From contig NZ_LXWK01000016.1 of NCBI RefSeq assembly GCF_001669775.1, positions 186,001 through 250,000 on the forward strand: DNA of 64,000 nt, read 5' to 3'. The position numbers and the translations under genes are program-made. The stretch is from Rheinheimera sp. SA_1. Lineage in GTDB: Bacteria; Pseudomonadota; Gammaproteobacteria; Enterobacterales; Alteromonadaceae. Numbering within the stretch: position 1 is the stretch's first letter; each line of letters starts with the position of its first letter. The notes below the pieces were generated by a model. That model worked only from the letters and a program-made list of their open reading frames with translations, had not been told where the DNA came from and ran no database searches. Shown piece after piece: positions 1-8,350 of the stretch.

Positions 1-306
1 GCGAAGTAGTTTGGTTTTGGGTGTACGTTTTAGGTAAACCGCAATTAAGTCGGTTGCTTGTGAGTTTCTGGCTTTAGGCGTTTTTTGGGTGCAATACTGG
101 TGTTTTGTTTCAAAATGAAACAAGAGTGGGCTATTACTGTGCCCGCACAGTCAAAACCGAACCGGCGCGGCCATTTACGAGATAACCTGTAAAAACGGCT
201 ATTTACTCGGGGATTGAAAAGCTACTGAAGAAGCAATTTTGTATAACGAGGAGGAATGAGTTTTTTATTCGACTATTCAAATTTGTACGGAAAGACTCTA
301 ACAACA
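1..306. other. Intergenic, no gene recognised
   Basis: I see no convincing gene here. The stretch is AT-rich and ends just past the 3' end of the first minus-strand gene. A purine-rich run resembling a ribosome binding site near 251-258 is followed at once by an ATG with no spacer. The short frame it would open runs antisense into the next gene, so I do not call it. No tRNA, inverted repeat or attachment site was recognised. Confidence 0.6.
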
Positions 307-1026
307 TCACTGTTTTTTGTAGTTAAGCATGTTTTCATAAAACTCAATCAATTTAACCTTTTTGTTTTCAAGGTTTTCGATGGCAGATTTTGCAAACTGT
401 GAGAATCCATGAACTGAAATTTCAATTGATGATTCATATTTAGAGCCGTTAATGGAGGTGTACCAATTAGAAGTTCCGAACTCGTAACTTTCGCAAGATG
501 GTTCTTCTTCGGCGCTCCAATTTAATGAGGGAAACCATGACATAGCCTTTCTCTTTTCCATTTGTCCTTTAATATTATCCGTTTGACCTGTAAATGTGGT
601 CGTATTTTGATGAATAAAGCTGCAATTACGTATTAGTTTAACCTTTGTATGAAAATCGCTTTTGTCGTCAATTTTTGGTTTTCTCTGATTTAATTGATAA
701 TGTTTATTTAAAATTTGAAGCTGGGTATTCAGTTTTGTGATGGCGTCTTCACAAGTTACGTAATAAGTAGAAACGTTAAATAAGGCTTTGATATAAAAGC
801 GAACGTTAGAGCTTTCCATAAGGTAAGAAGCTCGTATGTGAGAGGGCTCAGTTGATAATTTTTCAGAAAGAACAGCTGAATGTTCTGACCAGTTTTTGAG
901 TTCAACTGCTATAAATGAAATAAGATGATCTATGTTTTGTATCAAATTTGGATCTGGCAGAAGTTCACCAAATTGCGTTTGCATAGTTAAATTGTTGTCC
1001 CCAAACATTACATCAGCTAATTCCAT
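307..1026 (-). CDS. Hypothetical cytosolic protein, 239 aa
   Basis: I do not recognise this family. The protein has no signal peptide or membrane segment and looks soluble. The N-terminal half is predicted mostly helical and the C-terminal part is richer in aromatic and serine residues. The start is supported by an AGGGAG sequence about 5-8 bases upstream of the ATG. The gene is AT-rich compared with the rest of the window and uses AT-ending codons. It sits in a block of unrelated small minus-strand genes, which suggests accessory DNA. No function is proposed. Confidence 0.7.
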   Translation of the reverse strand: MELADVMFGDNNLTMQTQFGELLPDPNLIQNIDHLISFIAVELKNWSEHSAVLSEKLSTEPSHIRASYLMESSNVRFYIKALFNVSTYYVTCEDAITKLNTQLQILNKHYQLNQRKPKIDDKSDFHTKVKLIRNCSFIHQNTTTFTGQTDNIKGQMEKRKAMSWFPSLNWSAEEEPSCESYEFGTSNWYTSINGSKYESSIEISVHGFSQFAKSAIENLENKKVKLIEFYENMLNYKKQ

Positions 1027-1136
1027 TTTTCTCCCTTAAGTCATTAATTATTAATGATATTTTAGGTAAATCACTTTTTTAATTTACTTAAATATTTACA
1101 TTTAGCTAATTTACATCATGACATGTTTTCCAGGAA

Positions 1137-1217
1137 GAAATCTTCGATTTCAGGCGGCCGTGTTACCGCCTTAGTCCCCGTTCCCTTCGGTCACTGCATG
1201 GCGCTTTCAGCGCCATG
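1137..1217. repeat. Cluster of three small hairpins
   Basis: Three short inverted repeats follow one another: GAAATC-ttc-GATTTC (1137-1151), GGCGG...CCGCC (about 1154-1170) and CATGGCGC-tttca-GCGCCATG (1197-1217). They are GC-rich inside AT-rich flanks. They lie downstream of the minus-strand gene ending at 1282, so they may end its transcript, but no T-run follows. They could equally be a piece of a dispersed palindromic repeat. Confidence 0.5.
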
Positions 1218-1281
1218 TTTGTTGCCTGCCAATGTTGAAATTGCTGACGGAAATGTCAGAAGGAATCAAATAGATGAGTAT

Positions 1282-1776
1282 TTAAAACGGTTTACCATCG
1301 TTAATTGGTACGGAATAATAACCAACACCATTGTAAGCGCGATACGCAACAGCGTGACCGATTAAAGCCTCTGACTGCATGGGAATTCCATCTTTTACCC
1401 ACTTGACTAGTGCGTACCCGATAATCTCAGTACTTGATGGATTATCCAACCATACACGTGTTGTAACCTTAGGGTCCAATGTAAAAGACATTGAGTTATT
1501 AAGGTCAACATCGTTATATGCAGTCACATTCGATGCTTTTAGAAGTCCTGCAGAGCTATTGTTGTCAACATCTGAAATTAACGTCCCGTCTTCCCTATAC
1601 ATTGAAATCGATACACGAACATTGGTATCTGTAATATTAGTAAGGTATATGAAATTCCAAGCATAATTTGAACTGGTAGTTCTTACGGAATAAATATGAC
1701 TAACGAGTGATGAACCAGATTCTGCGGAAACTCCAAAAGTTGCGATCACCAACAGTAATGTAATAAATTTTTTCAT
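1282..1776 (-). CDS. Small secreted protein, 164 aa
   Basis: The product begins with a classic signal peptide: MKK, a hydrophobic core FITLLLVIATFGV, and a likely cleavage after SA near residue 18. The rest is a beta-rich domain with many Ser, Thr, Asn and Val residues, likely exported to the periplasm or outside. The upstream in-frame TTG start near 1857 would place 27 unlikely residues before the signal peptide, so the ATG at 1776 is preferred. The family is not recognised. AT-rich codon use matches its neighbours in the 1-3400 block. Confidence 0.65.
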   Translation of the reverse strand: MKKFITLLLVIATFGVSAESGSSLVSHIYSVRTTSSNYAWNFIYLTNITDTNVRVSISMYREDGTLISDVDNNSSAGLLKASNVTAYNDVDLNNSMSFTLDPKVTTRVWLDNPSSTEIIGYALVKWVKDGIPMQSEALIGHAVAYRAYNGVGYYSVPINDGKPF

Positions 1777-2204
1777 AATAGTTCCATTAAATTTGAGTTT
1801 CTGTAAGTGCTTGAAACGCACAAGTATCATAATTGCAAGTTGAATGTATGGTGTCAATTTTAATGTTTAAAGGTAGTAAGCATCGTTGCATGACCAGATA
1901 CCATTTTTTTGTTGCTCGGGTTCATGTGTGACAAGGGCATTGACGGTGAAAGCGGCCAACAATGCCCCTATGGAAAAAAGTGATATTTACCAAGGTTGAT
2001 GTTTTTGATTGCACGTTTAAATTGCTTCCATTTGGTGGTGTAACGGCCGTGGGTAAAGTAGGGCGGCAATATTCTTGAATATGATCATTCGATGGAAGGG
2101 TTATTTCTTGAACATTGTATCTGATTAAATCCATTGGCATTTTGGGAAGCTGTAAGTCAAAATGGTTCGGGAGTAAAGCTTTAACTCGGATGTAAGTATT
2201 CAAA
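1777..2204. other. Intergenic, possible gene remnant
   Basis: No convincing gene was found. A 93-codon minus-strand frame (2203 to 1922) starts with TTG one base after the stop of the next gene and has no domain I recognise. In another minus-strand frame a short hydrophobic stretch (IGALLAAFTVNALVT, about 1920-1970) resembles a membrane helix but has no start codon. This could be the decayed end of a membrane-protein gene. Confidence 0.4.
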
Positions 2205-2648
2205 TTATTTGTCGATCGGCGGTACTGTTGTCTGATGTTCTTCGTTAAAAATTACGTCAAGCATAAAACCCCAAATTGCAGCACCAATCAAACCGCAACC
2301 AGCCCAAAGAAAAAATTTATAGAACATTAAAAATAAGCCGGTCGATTGTTTGATGGTGCTAGCCTGATATTTAGCGAGTAAACACAACTTTTGGTGATTT
2401 TTAATTTGTTCGCAATTAACTGTGGAAATCGCTTGCCCTGTTAAAACCTGAAATTCAAATTCTGTCTCTTTAGCTTTTAACTCATAGTCCAGTATTTGCG
2501 GTATGTGGGTAGAAAGCATTGCTAGCGCGAGGCCAACCAAGATAACTCCACCTTTAAAAATCATGGTGTAAGTTTTTGTTAGTTTTTTGGACAAGTCATT
2601 GATTAACTCAACGACAGCAAACCAAGCTAATTTGGCGTTTTTCATCAT
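2205..2648 (-). CDS. Hypothetical membrane protein, 147 aa
   Basis: Two hydrophobic segments are visible, at about residues 33-52 (FKGGVILVGLALAML) and 105-128 (GLFLMFYKFFLWAGCGLIGA). They flank a loop of about 50 residues with two cysteines, probably periplasmic. An AGGAGC sequence lies seven bases before the ATG. A second ATG follows directly and could also serve. The family is not recognised. The same orientation and composition as nearby genes suggest they arrived or decay together. Confidence 0.65.
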   Translation of the reverse strand: MMKNAKLAWFAVVELINDLSKKLTKTYTMIFKGGVILVGLALAMLSTHIPQILDYELKAKETEFEFQVLTGQAISTVNCEQIKNHQKLCLLAKYQASTIKQSTGLFLMFYKFFLWAGCGLIGAAIWGFMLDVIFNEEHQTTVPPIDK

Positions 2649-2754
2649 CGGTGTTGCTCCTATAACAGGGCCAATTTTAATGGCGACTATGACAGTAAAT
2701 TAGCCTTTGGCTGGTTTTAGATGACCGACACATTCACTTCAGAGCCTCAAAATG

Positions 2755-3111
2755 TTAGTGGCTGTTAGCTCTTTTACAGGCTGAATCTCTATGCATTTTT
2801 GACATCTCATCACCATCTTTCAGATACATTTGTTGCCACGACTTGCACAGCCTTGCATCATTCTCAAATGCACGCTGCTGTTCTTTTGTTCGAACTTCAA
2901 AGAACGGCTCGGTATTGACTACAGCTTGAGCATTGAGACGCTCTATGTCTTTTGCCAACTCAGACGAGAGCTGCAAATGTGATTCTGGCTGCAGTTCATC
3001 AGCCACCTGGCCAATGCCTGCAATAACAAGCGCAGTTGTGGCAAAAATTGACGCTAGATTGGCAAAGAACACAGCGAAAAATATTGTAAGAAAAAGCACC
3101 AGAGTTTTCAT
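2755..3111 (-). CDS. Hypothetical membrane-anchored protein, 118 aa
   Basis: One strong hydrophobic segment at the N-terminus (MKTLVLFLTIFFAVFFANLA...) acts as signal anchor or signal peptide. It is followed by about 80 hydrophilic residues rich in Glu, Lys, Arg and Gln, probably periplasmic. The C-terminal part has two cysteines and many charged residues. A GTG five codons upstream (3126) is an alternative start; neither has a clear ribosome binding site. The family is not recognised. Confidence 0.55.
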   Translation of the reverse strand: MKTLVLFLTIFFAVFFANLASIFATTALVIAGIGQVADELQPESHLQLSSELAKDIERLNAQAVVNTEPFFEVRTKEQQRAFENDARLCKSWQQMYLKDGDEMSKMHRDSACKRANSH

Positions 3112-3340
3112 ATTTAGGTCAGTCACTTCGAATTGTTAAATCCAATAGTAATAAGGTTACGAAATTTTTAAAAGCAGATCGATGGCCTAATGATTATTCC
3201 AAGGCCAACTCATTATGGGTTCGGAATAAGACTTTAACTAACAGCCACATTACATCCCATAATGTATATTATGTTAAATATAATATTATTGAATATACCT
3301 TTAAACGCACCAAAGCCTCAATCAACCTATTCTGTTCAAA

Positions 3341-3376
3341 CCAGCAGCGCGTTGTTTCGTTCAAACGTGCTGCTGG
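3341..3376 (-). terminator. Hairpin downstream of DUF1543 gene
   Basis: CCAGCAGC-G-CGTT and AACG-T-GCTGCTGG form a 13-bp stem with one wobble pair around a nine-base loop. It lies just after the stop of the minus-strand gene ending at 3396. On that strand it is followed by TTTG, so it is a plausible but weak intrinsic terminator. Confidence 0.5.
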
Positions 3377-3395
3377 CTTTATTTGGCGTTTACTG

Positions 3396-3920
3396 CTAAC
3401 CCAACACAATATAATCATTCTGCATCTGCATCCCATTATGCGCGCCGGCGATTAGCTTGATGTAACGGCCATCGACCTGATCAATTGGAATGCAGTCATC
3501 GACGTCGAGCAAATTGTCGGTGTGTGGTTGTTGCCATTTGCTGTTTGCGATGGCTTTGCCTTGTTGTTTGGCGCTGCTTTTGTCGTTGGCAACTACCAAT
3601 AAATACAGATGATCTTCGCCAAACTGGTGTTGATGGTAGCCGCCTAAATTGATGAAATATAACCTGGGCTCGTCGGCGCCTGGAGCGACGTCGGTAAATC
3701 TAACTTGGTAATCCGCCACACCATCGACCATCAGCCAGGAGTCGATATGCAACCCGGCTTGCGCGCCAAACCATTGCTGCCGTAGCTGAGGATAAATATG
3801 TTCCAGCGTATCACCACATGCAAATACCACGTCATGCACTTCAATTTTTGCTTTGGGGTGTTTTCCACCCAGCATCACCATAAATAACACAGTCGACTTC
3901 CCTATTTCGTTACTTTTCAT
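3396..3920 (-). CDS. DUF1543 family protein
   Basis: The N-terminal stretch VMLGGKHPKAKIEVHDV is the hallmark of the DUF1543 family. This is a small cytosolic family of unknown function, common in proteobacteria. The 174-residue length is about normal. A second family-like block with tryptophan and aspartates sits at residues 55-95 (IDSWLMVDGVADYQVRF). The start is not certain: family members often begin only a few residues before the MLGG motif, so the ATG encoding M14 or M16 could be used instead. The gene is divergent from the collagenase gene and shares its upstream region. Confidence 0.75.
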   Translation of the reverse strand: MKSNEIGKSTVLFMVMLGGKHPKAKIEVHDVVFACGDTLEHIYPQLRQQWFGAQAGLHIDSWLMVDGVADYQVRFTDVAPGADEPRLYFINLGGYHQHQFGEDHLYLLVVANDKSSAKQQGKAIANSKWQQPHTDNLLDVDDCIPIDQVDGRYIKLIAGAHNGMQMQNDYIVLG

Positions 3921-4050
3921 AGCTTTACAAAGTTTTCACAGAGCCTGTTCTGGCATTCGAACACTGCTATACCAGACTCTGTACAGATTTCAGTTAGACG
4001 TAAATGTAATTAAAAATTCATCATTAAGACAAAAATAAACCATGTAGGTT

Positions 4051-4109
4051 ATATTGTATACAATATCCCTTGTGTTACTTTAGATAAACCTGCGCAGGTA
4101 CAGTAACAC
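4051..4109. promoter_or_regulatory. Palindrome cluster upstream of collagenase gene
   Basis: Three inverted repeats lie 60-117 bases before the collagenase start. They are a perfect 16-bp palindrome ATATTGTATACAATAT (4051-4066), a perfect 12-bp palindrome ACCTGCGCAGGT (4088-4099), and outer arms GTGTTACT (4072-4079) and AGTAACAC (4102-4109) that enclose the second palindrome. They sit in the divergent region between DUF1543 and the collagenase and look like operators. No known regulator is assigned. Confidence 0.45.
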
Positions 4110-4167
4110 CCGAAATGTATAAAACGACGAACGATAAAAACTCAGATCACAGGAAGGAATGTACCAG

Positions 4168-6549
4168 ATGAATGCCAAAAAATCACTGCTGCTACTGATG
4201 CTTAGCAGCAGTTACGCCCATGCCATGCAGGATGTGAATATCTCCCATCCGGGGCAATTAACCGAAGATTTTGCCAAACTGCAAATCCATGCCAACCCAC
4301 ATCAGATGGCTAAAGACAAGCCAGCACAACACAGCCAGACTGTTCGTCCCCCACGCACCTTATCACCGGTAGAATTTGAAAAAGTTCAGGCTAATATCGA
4401 TGCACTGCAACACGGTGTTGAACTTGATGCACAATGGACGCTGGATGCCAGTAAACAGTACCGCGCTGCGCAACAGAGCGTCATGTTAACGAAAAAAACG
4501 CAAAGTACGATGAGTGCAGCTGCTTGCACCTCCCCGTCACAACTGCTTGGTTTGCATGGTACGGCTTTGGTTGAAGCTGTTAGCAATGCCCAGCTCAGCA
4601 GCTGTTTGTACGGACTTTATAATGCAGGTTTTGTCGGTACCGAGCATTTCACAGACGCTAAAATCCTGACCATCGTTAATGCTATTGTGGAACGTTTAGC
4701 TGGATTTGATGGCTCAGACGCCTCTGGTGCTGCAGTTATCGAAAAATTAGTCACTTACCTGCGCGCTATGCACTGGGCAGAAGTTTCAGCCGGTTCGAAC
4801 CGGGTGTTTCAAACGCAATATCAAAATCAGCTGATTGCTGCTTTTGATGTGTATTTTGGCGGTGAGCATTTTGTAACTTTTAATGGTACTGCTTCACGCA
4901 ACTTTATGCTGCGTTACGAAATGTTGATTTTAGTCAACAGCTCCAAATCTCCGGCACTGCGTTATTTAGCGCGCTTTAGCGAAGCTATTCAAGGTTATGC
5001 TAATACCATCAACCGGAATAATGACTGGGGCGTCGGCTATGAAGAAAGTGGCATGACCCAATTGCTGACGCATTATTTTAATGCCGTCAACAATGGTGGT
5101 GCTGAGTTGCAACAGTTGCTCACCGATCAGCCGGAAATTGTCACCCGTCTGCGTGATTTTGTGCTGGCCGATGGTTTATGGCTGGTTGGCCATACCCGTG
5201 AATATCAATGGAATGATGCGATTAGTGAAGTTGGCCGGATGCTGAAAATGGGTGGTGCTATTGCCGCTTCTGTTCGTCCGGCAATGCAACATATTCTGAG
5301 CACCTATAGTTTTGGCGGCACTGGTTCACAAGGCTGGGTCAATGCCCAAAGCATGGTGAAAAGCTACGACAGCGCTAACTGTGCTTTATACGGCAGCGCC
5401 TGTAGTTTTGATTTAGAAAGTACCATTTTATCTGGCAACCACGTTTGTAGCGATACCTTAAAAATCCGCTTCCAGGCGCCAATCTCTGCGCAAAACCTAA
5501 CCCAAATCTGTACTTCGCTGAGCAGTAAAGAAGCGCATTTCCACCAGACATTTTCGACTTCTGCGCCTGTGACCAATGACAACAACGAAGATCTTGAAGT
5601 GGTTATTTTTAAATCTTCGACTGATTACCAAAATTTCGCCGGTGATTTTTTTGACATTAATACCAACAACGGTGGTATGTATTTAGAAGGTACACCATCA
5701 GATCCGGACGGTCAGGCACGGTTTATTGCCTACCAGGCAACCTGGTTACAGCCATCATTTGTGGTGTGGAACCTGGAGCATGAATATATTCACTACCTCG
5801 ATGGTCGTTATAACCAATGGGGCAGCTTCAGCGATCAACCGGACAATCTGGTTTGGTGGGGAGAAGGTTTAGCTGAATATTTGTCACAACCGGACACCAA
5901 TCCGAATGCCTTAGCGGCCGCGCCAAACAAAACTTACGACTTAAGTCAGCTGTTTCAAACGACCTACGCCAATAGCAACACCGCCCGCACCTATCACTGG
6001 GGTTATTTAGCTGTGCGTTATATGTTTGAACGTCAGCGTGCTGAAATAAACGATCCACTGTTGCCAACATTACGCGCTGCAAAATATGAAATTTCCGCTG
6101 CACCTTGCAGTTTCGCCTGGGGCTGGCAAGAAAAACCAGTGGCTATCGCGAACAACTGGAGCTGGTTGTATGACGACAGTGCCTGGGGTTCTGGCTACTG
6201 GGTATGGACTTGTGGCCAGCCAGTCGTAGAACAAACACCATTGCCTGAATTCACGCCATACCAGGACATCATTGCCAGCTGGAATACCCGTTTTGACGGC
6301 GATTTTGACCTGTGGCTGGATTGCCTGGTGGCGGGTGGCGGCACTTGTGCTGTGCAATTCCGTGCTGCCGATCTGGACAAGAACAATGCGGTCGACAAAC
6401 GTGATGTAGAAGTATTCAACCAGCGTTTACGCAGCAAAATCGGCCTGACCAGTGCGCTGGACTTTAACGTCGATGGCCTGATCAATCAGCTGGATGTGCA
6501 GGCGATGATGAAGCTTTGTGATTTACCGCGTTGTGCAATTGCCCAATAA
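4168..6549 (+). CDS. Secreted M9-type collagenase with dockerin-like tail
   Basis: Likely an extracellular zinc metalloprotease of the microbial collagenase family M9, 793 aa. A signal peptide (MNAKKSLLLLMLSSSYAHA) is followed by a helical N-terminal activator-like region (about 110-400) and the peptidase domain. The zinc site HEYIH is at residues 538-542, followed by the typical YLDGRY. The third ligand is probably Glu566 in WWGEGLAEY. The C-terminus has two 12-residue calcium-loop repeats, DLDKNNAVDKRD (735-746) and DFNVDGLINQLD (765-776), which resemble a dockerin. The ATG at 4168 is chosen because AGGAAGG lies at correct spacing; the ATG at 4159 is too close to it. The next gene encodes a cohesin-like protein, so the two may bind each other. 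Confidence 0.85.
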   Translation: MNAKKSLLLLMLSSSYAHAMQDVNISHPGQLTEDFAKLQIHANPHQMAKDKPAQHSQTVRPPRTLSPVEFEKVQANIDALQHGVELDAQWTLDASKQYRAAQQSVMLTKKTQSTMSAAACTSPSQLLGLHGTALVEAVSNAQLSSCLYGLYNAGFVGTEHFTDAKILTIVNAIVERLAGFDGSDASGAAVIEKLVTYLRAMHWAEVSAGSNRVFQTQYQNQLIAAFDVYFGGEHFVTFNGTASRNFMLRYEMLILVNSSKSPALRYLARFSEAIQGYANTINRNNDWGVGYEESGMTQLLTHYFNAVNNGGAELQQLLTDQPEIVTRLRDFVLADGLWLVGHTREYQWNDAISEVGRMLKMGGAIAASVRPAMQHILSTYSFGGTGSQGWVNAQSMVKSYDSANCALYGSACSFDLESTILSGNHVCSDTLKIRFQAPISAQNLTQICTSLSSKEAHFHQTFSTSAPVTNDNNEDLEVVIFKSSTDYQNFAGDFFDINTNNGGMYLEGTPSDPDGQARFIAYQATWLQPSFVVWNLEHEYIHYLDGRYNQWGSFSDQPDNLVWWGEGLAEYLSQPDTNPNALAAAPNKTYDLSQLFQTTYANSNTARTYHWGYLAVRYMFERQRAEINDPLLPTLRAAKYEISAAPCSFAWGWQEKPVAIANNWSWLYDDSAWGSGYWVWTCGQPVVEQTPLPEFTPYQDIIASWNTRFDGDFDLWLDCLVAGGGTCAVQFRAADLDKNNAVDKRDVEVFNQRLRSKIGLTSALDFNVDGLINQLDVQAMMKLCDLPRCAIAQ

Positions 6550-6576
6550 ATTTAGCAACAGCGAATGAATCGAACA

Positions 6577-6606
6577 ACTGCGCAATGAAGGACATCATTG
6601 CGCAGT
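6577..6606. repeat. Perfect 12-bp hairpin between collagenase and cohesin-like genes
   Basis: Arms ACTGCGCAATGA (6577-6588) and TCATTGCGCAGT (6595-6606) pair perfectly around a six-base loop. There is no T-run after it, so it is not a standard terminator. It may trim or protect mRNA ends and set the ratio between the two genes. The next gene starts 41 bases later. Confidence 0.6.
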
Positions 6607-6646
6607 AAATCCAGATCAAATCATACAAATATCAGGAAGTAACTTT

Positions 6647-7276
6647 ATGAATATTCTTAAAAAAACATTTTTACCTTTAGTGCTGGCAGCTGCCTCGTTA
6701 CTTTTTGCCGGCCAGGCACAAGCAGCATTAATCACCATTGAAACAGACAAACAACAGTACCAGGTTGGTGAAAAGGTGACCGCCTTTTTAAAACTGAGCG
6801 ATGCCAGCAGCCTGATTAGCGGCTTTTTTCTGGCCATGCAATATCAGAATTCAGCTTTGGCGCTGGTAAACTGGGGTCATGGTAATTCGTTTGACGATGG
6901 TTTTGGTTCGTATCAGTACGGTGCACATGATGCTGCAAACGGCAGTCTGGCGCTGGAAGATTACGCCGACTGGGCAGCCGATCAGGCGGTGCTTGCAGCG
7001 TTGCAGTTGGGCGGTTTTACCTTAGCAAAAATTGAATTTACCGCACTGGCTGCCGGCCAATTCAGTTTAAACCTTGATCCGGCTTATTTTGGCTTGTTAA
7101 CATTTAGTGGTGATTTATTCCAGCCAGAGTGGATGGATGCCAGTTTTGACGTGATTGCCAACCCTGCGGCAGTGCCTGCAACGCCAGCAATAGCGCTGAT
7201 GTTCGGTGGTCTAATGTTACTGGGCGTTCAACGTCGGCAGCAGCTGAAATCTGCGGCTAAATCTTTAGCCGCTTAA
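6647..7276 (+). CDS. Cohesin-like secreted protein with C-terminal sorting tail
   Basis: The 209-aa product has a signal peptide (MNILKKTFLPLVLAAASLLFAGQAQA). A domain of about 140 residues follows with the layout of cohesins: VGEKVTAFLKLSD, then ISGFFLAMQYQNSALALV, and near the end LAKIEFTALAAGQFSLNL. The C-terminus (about 175-200) has a VPATPA motif, a hydrophobic helix and a QRRQQ basic end. This is the tripartite form of PEP-CTERM-type surface-sorting tails, although the exact PEP is missing. An AGGAAG lies six bases before the start. It follows the dockerin-bearing collagenase directly, suggesting a cell-surface receptor for that enzyme. The cohesin assignment is by pattern only. Confidence 0.65.
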   Translation: MNILKKTFLPLVLAAASLLFAGQAQAALITIETDKQQYQVGEKVTAFLKLSDASSLISGFFLAMQYQNSALALVNWGHGNSFDDGFGSYQYGAHDAANGSLALEDYADWAADQAVLAALQLGGFTLAKIEFTALAAGQFSLNLDPAYFGLLTFSGDLFQPEWMDASFDVIANPAAVPATPAIALMFGGLMLLGVQRRQQLKSAAKSLAA

Positions 7277-7306
7277 TTTAGAGTACGTTAGGTTAATGAT
7301 TTATGG

Positions 7307-7337
7307 GGGCAGAGCATTGAAAACTCTGCCCTTTTTT
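7307..7337 (+). terminator. Intrinsic terminator after cohesin-like gene
   Basis: GGGCAGAG (7307-7314) pairs with CTCTGCCC (7324-7331) and is followed by six Ts. This is a standard rho-independent terminator for the collagenase/cohesin-like unit. Confidence 0.9.
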
Positions 7338-7427
7338 ATCACGCATCAACCTCAACGCAGTTTATCCAGCTTTATTTCATTCGCGGCATTACTTCATAAC
7401 CTTCGGTGCACAATCTTCAGTACTTAG

Positions 7428-8090
7428 TCAGTCCGCTGCACGCTTGGTCTGCAACGCCTTTACCGAAAACGATTTATGGAAAAACATGCCATTATTGCAA
7501 TCCTTGGTCGCCGGTTCACCCGGTCCGATAATCCGAATTTGATCATAACTGTCAGCTGAGGTGTCCTTGGTCAGTAAAGCGGTAAATTGATCAGCGATGA
7601 CGCCAATCTGATCGCCGTTGGCTGAAACGGCTTCAATATCGGGCTCAAAACTATCAACAATGGCACTGATTTGTTGGCTTAATTCGGCCTGCGTTTCCAA
7701 TAACACTGGATCCGGTTCGCCTTGCTGCGCTTGTTGTTCAATTTGTGCCGACATCGATTCCAGTAACTTCGTCTGCGTCGCCAACTGCTGCTCCATCAAT
7801 TCCAGCGGCGCCTGCAATGCAGTCATTTTTTGCTCTGCCTGTTTAAGCTGTTGATACAAAGTGATTTCGTCGTTGCTGAGTTGGCGCTGTTTGACGAACT
7901 CACAGTTTTTTAAAATTTGCAGTTGGTAGCTGCTATTGCCGGTAGCTGACGCTGTTGTAGTTGCTGTTGAAGTAGTCGCAGGTGTTGCGACTTGTGAGCT
8001 GACAGCCTGACTGCAAGCTGTGGTAGCAAGCAATAAAACCAGCGTCAGACTGAGAAGTTTATGCTGTGGACGGTTAACTGTGGTTGACAT
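7428..8090 (-). CDS. Putative lipoprotein with coiled coil
   Basis: The 220-aa product starts at the ATG preceded by AGGAGC; the longer frame upstream adds 49 unlikely residues. A signal sequence with hydrophobic core LLSLTLVLLLA ends at TTAC, so Cys26 is a probable lipidation site. A low-complexity Ala/Thr/Ser linker follows. Residues of about 75-150 form a Gln/Leu/Glu-rich coiled coil (QQLKQAEQKMTALQAPLELM...). The C-terminal part has two cysteines that might form a disulfide. The family is not recognised. It faces the cohesin-like gene convergently and has its own promoter region shared with the decarboxylase-like gene. Confidence 0.7.
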   Translation of the reverse strand: MSTTVNRPQHKLLSLTLVLLLATTACSQAVSSQVATPATTSTATTTASATGNSSYQLQILKNCEFVKQRQLSNDEITLYQQLKQAEQKMTALQAPLELMEQQLATQTKLLESMSAQIEQQAQQGEPDPVLLETQAELSQQISAIVDSFEPDIEAVSANGDQIGVIADQFTALLTKDTSADSYDQIRIIGPGEPATKDCNNGMFFHKSFSVKALQTKRAAD

Positions 8091-8350
8091 GATATGGCTC
8101 CTGAATAAGTTCGTTTCAGGTGGATAGTCGTGTTGGTGTTGGAAAAAGTTGTTTTGCAGCGATAAAAAGATGAAAAATATTTCGGCAAAGATTTTTGAAA
8201 ATGTACTTCGACATGAGTTCTGCAACAGATCTCGCAAAAATTTACGCTATCCGACTTGAGCTACAAATTCCGCAAGCAAGTTCACATCCGTTCTATCCGG
8301 CTTACGTTTTGATAGGCACACTGAAAATCAGTTCAAGTTGGAGACACAAG

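Noticed and set aside
1123-1365. 80-codon plus-strand frame
   Set aside because: It runs through the hairpin cluster and into the end of a minus-strand gene, with no family or start signal.
1922-2203. 93-codon minus-strand frame with TTG start
   Set aside because: It starts one base after another stop, has no ribosome binding site of its own and no recognisable family. Treated as intergenic.
1-3400. Integron cassette array
   Set aside because: The run of small same-strand genes suggested it, but no attC-like sites with conserved ends were found between them.
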